Below are positions 9,877 to 18,206 of a DNA stretch of 64,000 nucleotides, piece by piece. Origin of the DNA: Nitratireductor kimnyeongensis. Lineage in GTDB: Bacteria > Pseudomonadota > Alphaproteobacteria > Rhizobiales > Rhizobiaceae. The notes beneath the pieces are model-generated. The model was given only the letters and a program-made list of their open reading frames with translations, had not been told where the DNA came from and did no database searches. Within the stretch, counting starts at the first letter, position 1; each line of letters starts with the position of its first letter. The position numbers and the translations under genes are program-made. The stretch lies in the NCBI RefSeq assembly GCF_019891395.1, contig NZ_CP078143.1, positions 1,154,001-1,218,000 of the forward strand, read 5' to 3'.

Positions 9877-9892
9877 TTAATGGTCGGTTAAC
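9877..9892. promoter_or_regulatory. Second CtrA-type box, perfect TTAA-N7-TTAAC
   Basis: Reads TTAA, TGGTCGG, TTAAC. It has the same orientation as the box at 9728 and lies 149 nt from it, just beyond the acyl-CoA synthetase stop. Two exact 9-base matches within 165 nt are unlikely by chance in GC-rich DNA. Confidence 0.5.
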
Positions 9893-9936
9893 GCTCGTGC
9901 TGTTTCTTGAAACGAATTCCAGCAATCGTCACCGGA

Positions 9937-11589
9937 TCACGGTAGATCTTTGGCCTGTTCCCGCAGACGAAACTTCTGGATTTTCCCCGTGGACGTCTTC
10001 GGAATTTCAGAAAAAACGACCGTCCTCGGACACTTGAAATGCGCCAGCAGCGAACGGCAATGCGCGATGATCTCCTCCGCACTCACCGTTCTTCCCGGCT
10101 TCAGCTCCACGAAGGCAACAGGCGTTTCGCCCCATTTCTCATCCGCTTTTGCCACCACCCCGCAGGCTGCAACGGATGGATGCTTGTAAAGCGCATCCTC
10201 CACCTCGATGGACGAAATATTCTCGCCGCCTGAGATGATGATGTCCTTCGAGCGATCCTTGAGCTGGATATACCCATCCGGATGCATGACCCCCAGATCA
10301 CCGGAGTGGAACCACCCGCCGGCAAAGGCGTCATCCGTCGCTTGCGGGTTCTTCAGATAGCCCTTCATCACGATGTTGCCGCGAAACATCACCTCGCCGA
10401 TCGTCTCGCCATCATGCGGGGTTTCGATCATCGTCTCCGGATCCATCACGGTCAGTCCCTCGAGCGCCGCATAGCGTACACCCTGACGTGCTTTGCGCGC
10501 CGCCTGCCCGGCCCCGTCAAGTGCGTCCCACGCGCCCTTCCATTCATTCACCACTGCGGGCCCATAGGTTTCCGTCAACCCATAAAGATGGGTCACGGCG
10601 AAGCCCGCCTCGGCCATCGCGGAGAGCACGGTCTCGGGCGGTGGCGCCGCGGCGGTGTTGAACGTTACCGTGTGCGAAAAGCCCCGCTTTTCGGTTTCGG
10701 GCGCGTTGAGCAACGCCGACATGACCACCGGCGCACCGCAAAGATGCGTGACGCGATGATCGGCGATCGCATCGTACATCTGCTTCGCGCGCACCCATCG
10801 CAGACACACATGCGTACCGGCCGTCAGTGCCAGCGTCCACGGAAAGCACCATCCATTGCAGTGGAACATCGGCAGCGTCCACAAATAGACCGAGCCCCGC
10901 GCAAGCGCCGCATGCACCGTGTTCGCATAGGCCATCAACGCCGCCCCGCGATGGTGATAGACCACGCCCTTGGGATTGCCGGTTGTACCCGACGTGTAAT
11001 TCAGCGCAATTGCATCCCACTCGTCGTCCGGCATGGACCAGGCAAAGCCCGCATCCCCCGATGCTACGAACGCCTCGTAATCCAGGCTGCCGATACGCTC
11101 CCCCTTGGGATAGGGCGCATCGTCCGGATATTCAGGATCGTCATAATCGATCACCAGCGGCTGGACCTCGGCCAGCGCCAGCGCCTCCTTCATCACCGCG
11201 GAGAACTCCCGGTCGACAATCACCACCTTCGTCTCGGCATGATCGAGCTGAAAGGCGATGACGGCCGCATCGAGCCGCGTGTTCAGCGAATGCACCACCG
11301 CTTTCGTCATCGGCACGCCGTGATGCGCCTCGAGCATCGGCGGTGTGTTGGAGAGCATCACCGTCACGGTATCGCCCTTACTTATACCATGGCTGGCGAG
11401 CGCTGAGGCCAGCCGGAGCGACCGGTCCCAGAAGCGCGCATAGGTTACGCGCGCATTGCCGTGAATGATCGCCACCTCGTCTGGAAAGACCTTCGCGGCG
11501 CGCTCCAGAAGCACGAGCGGTGTCAGCGGCTGAAAATTGGCGGGATTCCTGTCGAGATCCCGATCATATGCGTTCCCGGTCACAAACAT
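9937..11589 (-). CDS. Acyl-CoA synthetase (AMP-forming, fatty-acid type)
   Basis: Activates a carboxylic acid, probably a medium- or long-chain fatty acid, to its acyl-CoA through an acyl-adenylate. It has 550 residues. The adenylate-forming motifs are present: P-loop YTSGTTGNPKGVVYHHRG, GLTETYG, GWFHSGDLGVMHPDGYIQLK, DRSKDIIISGGENISS, and the C-terminal catalytic lysine region PKTSTGKIQKFRLR. Substrate specificity cannot be read from the sequence. It appears monocistronic, with a terminator about 155 nt downstream; the start is the ATG at 11589, read leftward. Confidence 0.92.
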   Translation of the reverse strand: MFVTGNAYDRDLDRNPANFQPLTPLVLLERAAKVFPDEVAIIHGNARVTYARFWDRSLRLASALASHGISKGDTVTVMLSNTPPMLEAHHGVPMTKAVVHSLNTRLDAAVIAFQLDHAETKVVIVDREFSAVMKEALALAEVQPLVIDYDDPEYPDDAPYPKGERIGSLDYEAFVASGDAGFAWSMPDDEWDAIALNYTSGTTGNPKGVVYHHRGAALMAYANTVHAALARGSVYLWTLPMFHCNGWCFPWTLALTAGTHVCLRWVRAKQMYDAIADHRVTHLCGAPVVMSALLNAPETEKRGFSHTVTFNTAAAPPPETVLSAMAEAGFAVTHLYGLTETYGPAVVNEWKGAWDALDGAGQAARKARQGVRYAALEGLTVMDPETMIETPHDGETIGEVMFRGNIVMKGYLKNPQATDDAFAGGWFHSGDLGVMHPDGYIQLKDRSKDIIISGGENISSIEVEDALYKHPSVAACGVVAKADEKWGETPVAFVELKPGRTVSAEEIIAHCRSLLAHFKCPRTVVFSEIPKTSTGKIQKFRLREQAKDLP

Positions 11590-11633
11590 CCTCCCGCAGT
11601 TTTTGACTTATAAAGCATAGGTCCGGGAGGTCG

Positions 11634-12407
11634 TCACCATCCCATGAGATCAGAAACCCCGTCGTGAATCAGCTTCAGAGAGACGATCAGAACCATCACA
11701 TACATGAACGGATAAAAGACCGAAGGCTTCATTCGTTTGATCAGCCACACGCCGACAAGCGTGGCCAGCGGCGCAACCGGGATTAGCATCAGCGAGGCCA
11801 TCAGGTTGGAGCGGTCGAACTGGCCGAGCGCGAAATAGGGAATAAGCTTCACTGCATTGACGATGGCGAAGAACACCACACTCGTCCCCGTGTAGACACG
11901 CGGATCCTGCCTCAGCGGCAGAGCATAGACCTGATAAGGCGGACCGCCAGCGTGCGCGACAAAGCTGGTAAAGCCGGCCACCCCACCCCAGAACATGCCG
12001 CGCGGCCTGCTTTGCTCCGCAATGTGCACCCGCCCGGCCAGTTTCTCGAAGACCCATCGAAGAAAGAAAGCAAGTGTCACCAGACCGACGATCAGACGCG
12101 CATGGGCTTCCGTCACAATGGCCGCCGTCGCCCAGCCAATGGCGATCCCCACGAAGGCTCCAGGCAGCATGATCCACAGCGTCCTGCGGTCCCTATAACC
12201 CCGCCACGCCCAAAGTGAGACAATATCCATCACGATCAGGATCGGCAGCAGGATGGCCGCGGCCTGGACCGGCGAGACAACGAGAGACAGCATCGGCACG
12301 CCCATCAAAGCCATGGCACCGCCGAGCCCGCCCTTGGAGAGGCCTACAAGGATAACCGCAGGTATCGCTGCAAAGTAGAATGCCGGATCGGAAAGAAGTG
12401 AAATCAT
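11634..12407 (-). CDS. TauE/SafE family membrane transporter (second copy)
   Basis: A 257-residue multi-pass inner-membrane protein of the sulfite/sulfonate exporter family. Signature segments are LVGLSKGGLGGAMALMGVP at the N-terminus and GVAGFTSFVAHAGGPPYQVY in the second half, the two family repeats. It is clearly diverged from the 8261-9094 protein, so they are not a recent duplication. It lies 44 nt upstream of the acyl-CoA synthetase start on the same strand and may be co-transcribed with it; no substrate can be assigned. Confidence 0.87.
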   Translation of the reverse strand: MISLLSDPAFYFAAIPAVILVGLSKGGLGGAMALMGVPMLSLVVSPVQAAAILLPILIVMDIVSLWAWRGYRDRRTLWIMLPGAFVGIAIGWATAAIVTEAHARLIVGLVTLAFFLRWVFEKLAGRVHIAEQSRPRGMFWGGVAGFTSFVAHAGGPPYQVYALPLRQDPRVYTGTSVVFFAIVNAVKLIPYFALGQFDRSNLMASLMLIPVAPLATLVGVWLIKRMKPSVFYPFMYVMVLIVSLKLIHDGVSDLMGW

Positions 12408-12653
12408 GAAACGCGTCTGCGCCCCGTTGGTCGGGTCTCCCCCTCATAGCGCCGTTGCTGGGATTTGGCGAGACTTGCAGGGAACGCTTCAATTTTCCTT
12501 GTCGTTTACCCCGCTCGTCGTCTATGCCGCAATCAAACCAAATTGACGGGCAAGAAACGGTCCCGACGGGTTCCGCGCGGGCCAGTGCAAAACAATGAGA
12601 CGGAGCCTTTTCGCCACGCGGGCAAATCACGAAAAGGTTTGAGGAGTTTCTGT

Positions 12654-13301
12654 ATGACCAATCGCTGCCGCCTCGTATTGATCGCACCGCCGCCTGAAAC
12701 GGCTGCCAATGACGAAGCCCATCTGGAAGCCGCGCTGGCCGCCGGCGATGTTGCTTCGCTCATCATACCCGATTACGGACAAGACGAGGTCAGCTTTCAG
12801 GCACGGGCCGAGCGCCTGACCCCGCTCGCTCAGTCGCGCAATGTTGCCGTCATGATTGCGGGAGCTCCCCGCATCGCTGCCCGCGTGAAGGCAGATGGTA
12901 TACACTTCGAGGGCTCGCTCGAGGATCTTGCCGAAATCGTCGAGAAATATCAGGATCGCATGATGATCGGTGCCGGTGGTGTCAAAACCCGCGACGATGC
13001 CCTCCAATATGGAGAGCTGCAGCCGGACTATATGTTTTTTGGGCGATTTGGTTACGATAACAAGCCTGAACCGCACCCTCGCAATCTCGCGCTTGGCACC
13101 TGGTGGTCAGAGATGATCCAGATCCCGTGCATCGTGATGGCTGGCAACACCGTCGCCTCCGTCGAGCCCGTTGCGGTAAGCGGCGCGGACTTCACCGCGC
13201 TCTGCGCTGCCGTGTTTGCTGATGACACCGATCCGGCGGCAGCAGTCTCCGAGGCCAACTCCCTCCTCGACAAGGCAACACGACAGGCTGAGGAAACCTG
13301 A
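12654..13301 (+). CDS. Thiamine-phosphate-synthase-like (ThiE superfamily) protein
   Basis: A 215-residue TIM-barrel protein resembling thiamine phosphate synthase. VKADGIHFEGSLEDL matches the ADGVHLGQ-type loop, and DYMFFGRFGYDNKPEPHPR matches the DYIAFGP-type loop. The glycine-rich GGI element is replaced by MAGNTVAS and the pyrophosphate-binding region is degenerate, so true ThiE activity is doubtful. The start at 12654 is set by GAGGAG seven bases before the ATG. No other thi gene is nearby. The Sel1-repeat gene follows after one base, so the two are co-translated, and efp lies further downstream. Confidence 0.75.
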   Translation: MTNRCRLVLIAPPPETAANDEAHLEAALAAGDVASLIIPDYGQDEVSFQARAERLTPLAQSRNVAVMIAGAPRIAARVKADGIHFEGSLEDLAEIVEKYQDRMMIGAGGVKTRDDALQYGELQPDYMFFGRFGYDNKPEPHPRNLALGTWWSEMIQIPCIVMAGNTVASVEPVAVSGADFTALCAAVFADDTDPAAAVSEANSLLDKATRQAEET

Positions 13302-13302
13302 C

Positions 13303-14328
13303 ATGCGCGGACGGATCCTTGCTGCTTCACTTCTCGCAGCCACGCTGTGCGGTCTCCCTGGAACCGCCGTCTCTGCCGGCAACACCGACGGAGATAGGAC
13401 GGGATCCGAAGCGCTACAGACCAGTGATCGTTTGCAGCCGCCCGGCGACCGTCCCCTTTCTGCCCCCACCGTCGATCAGGTCGACCCTGATCGGTTCGGC
13501 AAGCTGCCCGACGCAGCGTATGGCGCGTTCCAACGCGGCTACTATATCACCGCCCACAACTTGGCCCTCCCTCGCGCGGAGGCCGGCGATGCTGCAGCAC
13601 AGACACTGGTCGCGGAAATCTACGCGCGTGGCCTTGGCATGCCCCGCGACGCGAAGAAGGCGGCGGAATGGTATTCGAAAGCGGCTCAGCAGGGTGTCCC
13701 CGAGGCGCAGTTCCAGTATGCTTTGATGCTGCTCGATGGGACTTTCGTCGAGAAAGACGTCGATCGCGCATTCGAACTCATGCAGATCGCAGCCGACAAG
13801 GGCAATCGGCTTGCCCAATTTAACCTCGCGCAACTCATCCTTGACCGTCAGTCAAGTTTCGAGAGCCAACAGCGGGCGGTGAGCTATTACGAAAAAGCCG
13901 CCAACGCCGGTTTGGCGGATGCCCAATATGCCATGGCTCAGGTTTACGCCAACGGCTTTGGCGGCCGGCAGACCGATGATAAGCTCGCAAGGAACTGGCT
14001 GGAGAAGTCGGCAATACAGAACTTTGATACCGCACAACTGGACCTTGGCACATGGCTCGTGGAGGGTAGAGGCGGCCCCCGCAACATGGAGGCCGGGTTC
14101 AGCTGGTTGAAGCGAGCGGCCGAGGGTGGAAATGTCGCGGCACAAAACCGGCTCGCCAAGCTATACCGTGCCGGCGTGGGGATTGAGGCAAACACGATTG
14201 AGGGGGCTGCCTGGTATGTCTCTGCTCGCCGGGCGGGTCTGATTGACCCGGAGAACGAGGATTTCCTGGCCGGTCTCACGCCTGAGGAAATGAAAGAGGC
14301 AATCCAGCGCGCAAACCGCCTGCGCTGA
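13303..14328 (+). CDS. Secreted Sel1/TPR-like repeat protein
   Basis: A 341-residue exported protein starting MRGRILAASLLAATLCGLPG, with a signal peptide cleaved near VSAG. The mature part carries about six Sel1-like repeats. Each has the pattern A..Y..G.G...D...A..W..KAA..G, for example YARGLGMPRDAKKAAEWY. Such solenoids mediate protein-protein contacts in the periplasm. The start follows the ThiE-like stop after one base, indicating a shared transcript. No catalytic domain is visible and the partner is unknown. Confidence 0.85.
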   Translation: MRGRILAASLLAATLCGLPGTAVSAGNTDGDRTGSEALQTSDRLQPPGDRPLSAPTVDQVDPDRFGKLPDAAYGAFQRGYYITAHNLALPRAEAGDAAAQTLVAEIYARGLGMPRDAKKAAEWYSKAAQQGVPEAQFQYALMLLDGTFVEKDVDRAFELMQIAADKGNRLAQFNLAQLILDRQSSFESQQRAVSYYEKAANAGLADAQYAMAQVYANGFGGRQTDDKLARNWLEKSAIQNFDTAQLDLGTWLVEGRGGPRNMEAGFSWLKRAAEGGNVAAQNRLAKLYRAGVGIEANTIEGAAWYVSARRAGLIDPENEDFLAGLTPEEMKEAIQRANRLR

Positions 14329-14437
14329 GATTTTCCTTGGCCGCATGTGGCCCGCCGCTTGCCTTGACCCGCATTTTATGGTCTTGGAAGCGCCGAATTG
14401 CGCGAGACTGCGCGCTTGAGACCCGCAGGACGATCAC

Positions 14438-15001
14438 ATGAAAATCAACGGCAACGAAATCCGCCCCGGTAACGTCATTGAGCACAATGGCGGCCTTTGG
14501 GTCGCTGTAAAAACCAACGCTGTGAAACCCGGCAAGGGCGGCGCGTACAACCAGGTCGAACTGAAGAACCTGATCGACGGCACCAAACTCAACGAGCGCT
14601 TCCGCGCCGCTGAGACTGTGGAACGTGTTCGTCTCGAGCAGAAGGATTTCAGCTTCCTCTATGAGCAGGAAGACGCGCTGGTGTTCATGGATTCCGAAAC
14701 CTATGAGCAGCTCGAATTGCAGAAGGATTTCGTCGGCGATCGCGCTGCGTTCCTGCAGGACGGCATGACCGTCACGGTCGAACTCTACGAGGAAATGCCG
14801 ATCGGCATTTCCCTTCCCGATCAGGTCACGCTTACCATCGCAGAGGCCGATCCCGTGGTGAAGGGTCAGACAGCGGCCTCTTCCTATAAGCCCGCCGTTC
14901 TGGAAAATGGCGTACGCGTCATGGTCCCGCCCTTTATCGAGGCCGGCGAGAAGATCGTGGTCGACACCAACGAACTCACCTATCTGCGCCGCGGCGAATA
15001 A
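14438..15001 (+). CDS. efp: Elongation factor P
   Basis: Relieves ribosome stalling at polyproline stretches. It has 187 residues, with the KOW-like N-terminal domain and two OB-fold domains. The lysine that receives the beta-lysyl modification in many bacteria is K33 in the loop [10 protein letters not shown]. The C-terminal part has the conserved [23 protein letters not shown] sequence (here SLPDQVT). The window encodes several strongly proline-rich proteins (FtsY with 53 Glu-Pro dipeptides, TolA), which are plausible EF-P clients (inference). Confidence 0.97.
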   Translation: MKINGNEIRPGNVIEHNGGLWVAVKTNAVKPGKGGAYNQVELKNLIDGTKLNERFRAAETVERVRLEQKDFSFLYEQEDALVFMDSETYEQLELQKDFVGDRAAFLQDGMTVTVELYEEMPIGISLPDQVTLTIAEADPVVKGQTAASSYKPAVLENGVRVMVPPFIEAGEKIVVDTNELTYLRRGE

Positions 15002-15051
15002 TTCCGCCCGGCCAGCTTACCGAAACTTCAAGTCACAAAGGCTCTTTACCC

Positions 15052-15855
15052 ATGGCCCGTTCGGCGATCATCAATGTCATGGTTCAGGCTGCCATGAAGG
15101 CAGGCCGCTCCCTCGCACGCGATTTCGGCGAGGTGCAGAACCTGCAGGTTTCGCTGAAAGGCCCCGGTGACTATGTGAGTCAGGCCGACCGCAAGGCTGA
15201 GGAAATCATCCATTCGGAGCTGTCGCGTGCCCGCCCGGGCTATTCCTTCCTCATGGAGGAGAGTGGCACAGTGGAGGGCGACGACCCTCAGCACCGCTGG
15301 ATTGTCGACCCGCTCGACGGCACCACGAACTTCCTGCATGGCATCCCGATCTTCTCGATCTCGATTGCGCTTGAGCGTCAGGGACAGATTGTCGCCGGCG
15401 TCATCTACAACCCGGCCATGGATGAACTTTACACCGCCGAGCGCGGTGGCGGCGCCTTTCTCAACGACCGACGCCTGCGCGTTGCAGCACGCAACCGGCT
15501 TTCCGACGCGGTCGTCGGCACCGGCATCCCGCATCTGGGTCGCGGCCACCATGGCACGGCCCTTCTCGACCTGCGCAATGTCATGGGAGAAACGGCGGGT
15601 ATCCGCCGGCTGGGATCGGCTGCGCTTGATCTCGCCTATGTGGCGGCAGGGCGCATGGACGGGTTTTGGGAAGAATGGCTCTCCCCCTGGGACACGGCGG
15701 CTGGCATCATTCTTGTGCGGGAGGCAGGCGGTTTTGTTACCGACAAGAACGGCCGCGACAAGATGTTCGACACCGGCCAGATCGTCGCCGGCAACGAAGC
15801 CATTCATCGCGCTCTGCTGAAAACGCTCGCCAAACCGGCCCCTCAAAAATCCTGA
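15052..15855 (+). CDS. suhB: Inositol monophosphatase family protein (SuhB-like)
   Basis: Li+-sensitive Mg2+-dependent phosphatase family acting on myo-inositol 1-phosphate or related sugar phosphates. SuhB proteins also bind the transcription antitermination complex in E. coli. It has 267 residues. Motifs are EESG (metal ligand), WIVDPLDGTTNFLHG (catalytic Asp cluster) and SPWDTAAGIILVREAGG near the C-terminus. It lies 50 nt downstream of efp on the same strand. The natural substrate cannot be fixed from sequence. Confidence 0.93.
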   Translation: MARSAIINVMVQAAMKAGRSLARDFGEVQNLQVSLKGPGDYVSQADRKAEEIIHSELSRARPGYSFLMEESGTVEGDDPQHRWIVDPLDGTTNFLHGIPIFSISIALERQGQIVAGVIYNPAMDELYTAERGGGAFLNDRRLRVAARNRLSDAVVGTGIPHLGRGHHGTALLDLRNVMGETAGIRRLGSAALDLAYVAAGRMDGFWEEWLSPWDTAAGIILVREAGGFVTDKNGRDKMFDTGQIVAGNEAIHRALLKTLAKPAPQKS

Positions 15856-16109
15856 CGCGCACTGGCGCTGATATCCGCACCCCTCTAACGATGAGCACGT
15901 CAAGGGGCGAAAGACAGAATCTGCCTGCACGATAAGCAGCTTCAAAGAGGCGATCTCCCCAGCTTCGGGAGAGCTATCGCAACATAAAAGCTGATGCGTC
16001 CATGACAACACGCTGTATGCGGCTTTCAATTTCGTCATAATTTCGATTAGAATCCCGCGCGATACAGGAATCATCACTGGTTCCGCATCGCAATGGATAC
16101 GAGGAGCTG

Positions 16110-17120
16110 ATGGCCTTGCTGAAATCGCGTGAGGACGCCGAACCATCCGTTGGGCTTGATTACGACCCGCACACACTGTCGAGCCCGCAGGTCTTCCTCT
16201 ATTCGATGCTGGTTTTTCTCGCGATAGCAGGCTTCGTTGCCGCCATCCTTTACCGGCAGATCGCTTCCGCCTTTCAAACGAACCCCGGATTGAACGGCCT
16301 GATTCTCGGTGTTCTTCTGATAGGCATTCTGCTTGCCTTCATGCAGGTGACGCGCCTTTTCCGGGAAGTTCGGTGGGTGAATTCTTTCCGGGCCGGTTCG
16401 GACGCCTCGGATCCCGTCCTTCTGGCACCCATGAAAGCGCTTTTGAGCCGTGCATCCACCATGGCGTTGTCCACCAGCTCCATGCGTTCGATTCTCGATT
16501 CAATCGCGACCCGCCTTGATGAAAGCCGGGACATCTCGCGATATCTCATTGGACTCCTCGTCTTTCTTGGCCTGCTCGGCACGTTCTGGGGACTGCTACA
16601 GACCATCGGCTCCATTGGTGACACGATCCAGTCGCTTGACCCCGCCTCAGGCAATGCCAACGACGTTCTGGACGCTCTGAAATCAGGGCTGTCGGCTCCG
16701 TTGGAAGGGATGGGGACCGCGTTTTCCTCTTCCCTTTTCGGTCTCTCCGGATCATTGATCCTCGGCTTTCTCGACCTGCAGGCGGGCCGGGCCCAGAATC
16801 GGTTCTACACCGAGCTCGAAAACTGGCTCTCCTCCGTCACAGACCTGAGCTCCGACATGTCTGAAGGTCGCAACGGCGCATCGGAAGAGATGCAACAGCT
16901 GGCCGACAAGCTGCGTGCTGCTCAGGAGGAAGGCACCTCTAATCCGCGCCTGACCGCCTCCATGGCCAATCTCGCCGAGGGCATATCCGGCCTTGTCAAG
17001 AACATGCGCCAGGAGCAGCAGATGATGCGTGATTGGGTGGAGGCCCAGGCTGACGAACAGAAGGCCATGCGAGCCACCTTGGAAAAACTGTCCACAGCAC
17101 TGAAAAAGCGGGATAGCTAA
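16110..17120 (+). CDS. MotA/TolQ/ExbB-like proton-channel protein
   Basis: A 336-residue inner-membrane protein with a MotA/TolQ/ExbB core. Two helices lie near the N-terminus (SMLVFLAIAGFVAAILY and a second near residues 60-77). The conserved pair LLVFLGLLGTFWGLLQTIGS and GMGTAFSSSLFGLSGSLIL follows, then a coiled, Gln/Glu-rich cytoplasmic tail. It differs from tolQ in this window and no flagellar genes are near. GAGGAG precedes the start. The OmpA/MotB-like partner begins one base after its stop, so they form a two-gene stator-like unit. Its role is unknown; a peptidoglycan-anchored, ion-driven motor is the inference. Confidence 0.85.
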   Translation: MALLKSREDAEPSVGLDYDPHTLSSPQVFLYSMLVFLAIAGFVAAILYRQIASAFQTNPGLNGLILGVLLIGILLAFMQVTRLFREVRWVNSFRAGSDASDPVLLAPMKALLSRASTMALSTSSMRSILDSIATRLDESRDISRYLIGLLVFLGLLGTFWGLLQTIGSIGDTIQSLDPASGNANDVLDALKSGLSAPLEGMGTAFSSSLFGLSGSLILGFLDLQAGRAQNRFYTELENWLSSVTDLSSDMSEGRNGASEEMQQLADKLRAAQEEGTSNPRLTASMANLAEGISGLVKNMRQEQQMMRDWVEAQADEQKAMRATLEKLSTALKKRDS

Positions 17121-17121
17121 C

Positions 17122-18153
17122 ATGGCGCTCGCCCGCGCACGCCGCACCGACCGCCGCGTCGACTACTGGCCCGGTTTCGTGGATGCGATGGCGACGCTTT
17201 TGCTTGCCATCATGTTCCTGCTCTCGGTTTTCGTTCTCGCGCAGTATTTTCTCAGTCAGGAAATTACAGGCAAGGATGCCGTTCTAGACCGGCTGAACAC
17301 GCAGATAAACGAGCTGACGCAGCTTCTCGCTCTCGAGCAGGCCAACAGCCAGGACGCCGAAGACACCATTGCCAGCCTGCGCGCATCGCTCGAAGACATC
17401 CGCGCCGATCGCTCCAGACTGGAACAGATTCTGGCAAGTGGCAGCGGACAGAGTGAACAGGCTCAGGCACGGATCGGAGAGCTTTCAGGTGCTCTCGATG
17501 AAGAACGGCAGGTAAGCCAGCGTGCGCTTTCGCAGGTGGAGTTGCTGAACCAGCAGATCTCCGCACTGCGCAAACAGATTGGCGCGCTGGAAGCAGCCCT
17601 TGAGGTCTCGGAAGAGCGAGATCGCGAATCCCGCACCAAGATCGCAGATCTCGGCCGCCGCCTCAACGTTGCGCTGGCACAGCGCGTTCAGGAGTTGAAC
17701 CGCTATCGCTCCGACTTCTTCGGCCGCCTGCGCGAAATTCTCTCCGACCGCGAAAACATCCGCATCGTCGGCGACCGTTTCGTGTTCCAGTCGGAAGTTC
17801 TCTTCCCTTCTGGCGCAACGGAAATCAACCCGAACGGCCAGACGGAAATGCAGAAGCTCGCAGACGCCATCCTCGAGCTGCAGAAAGAGATCCCGCCAGA
17901 AATCAACTGGGTGCTGCGCGTCGATGGCCACACCGATGATGTGCCCCTTTCCGGTACTGGTCGCTTCCGTGACAACTGGGAACTTTCCACGGCCCGCGCT
18001 ACCGCCGTAGTGAAATTCCTGATCGAGAACGGCGTGCCTGCCAACCGGCTCGTGGCCGCCGGCTTCGGCGAGTATCAACCGCTCGACACCGAAGACACCG
18101 CCGAAGCCCGCGCCCGCAATCGCCGCATCGAGCTGAAGCTTACCGAACGTTGA
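17122..18153 (+). CDS. OmpA/MotB-like peptidoglycan-binding protein
   Basis: A 343-residue protein with a short cytoplasmic N-terminus and one transmembrane helix, WPGFVDAMATLLLAIMFLLS. D21 in that helix occupies the position of the MotB proton-carrying Asp. A long periplasmic coiled coil (about residues 45-190) follows, then a C-terminal OmpA domain with RVDGHTDDVPLSGTG and WELSTARATAVVKFL. The coiled coil is much longer than in flagellar MotB. It forms a pair with the MotA-like gene upstream (1-nt gap). Alternatives are a Tol-like or gliding-type energiser. Confidence 0.86.
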   Translation: MALARARRTDRRVDYWPGFVDAMATLLLAIMFLLSVFVLAQYFLSQEITGKDAVLDRLNTQINELTQLLALEQANSQDAEDTIASLRASLEDIRADRSRLEQILASGSGQSEQAQARIGELSGALDEERQVSQRALSQVELLNQQISALRKQIGALEAALEVSEERDRESRTKIADLGRRLNVALAQRVQELNRYRSDFFGRLREILSDRENIRIVGDRFVFQSEVLFPSGATEINPNGQTEMQKLADAILELQKEIPPEINWVLRVDGHTDDVPLSGTGRFRDNWELSTARATAVVKFLIENGVPANRLVAAGFGEYQPLDTEDTAEARARNRRIELKLTER

Positions 18154-18206
18154 TCATCTCCAGTGTGGAGCCCCGTGCTCTTTTTTCCACGCGTATGAGG
18201 AATTCC

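Larger units (their letters stand above)
9594..9936. other. 343-nt intergenic region with CtrA-type boxes and a terminator
   Basis: There is no gene-like reading frame here. The stretch holds two TTAA-N7-TTAAC boxes (9728-9743 and 9877-9892) and a leftward intrinsic terminator (9757-9782). About 155 nt lie between the acyl-CoA synthetase stop and that terminator. This is long for a simple 3' end and could hold a small RNA on the minus strand. Confidence 0.6.

Noticed and set aside
16110..18153. Stator pair as a Zorya (ZorAB) defence system
   Set aside because: No helicase or nuclease partner (ZorC/D/E-like) is adjacent; neighbours are suhB and an M32 peptidase, both housekeeping-type.
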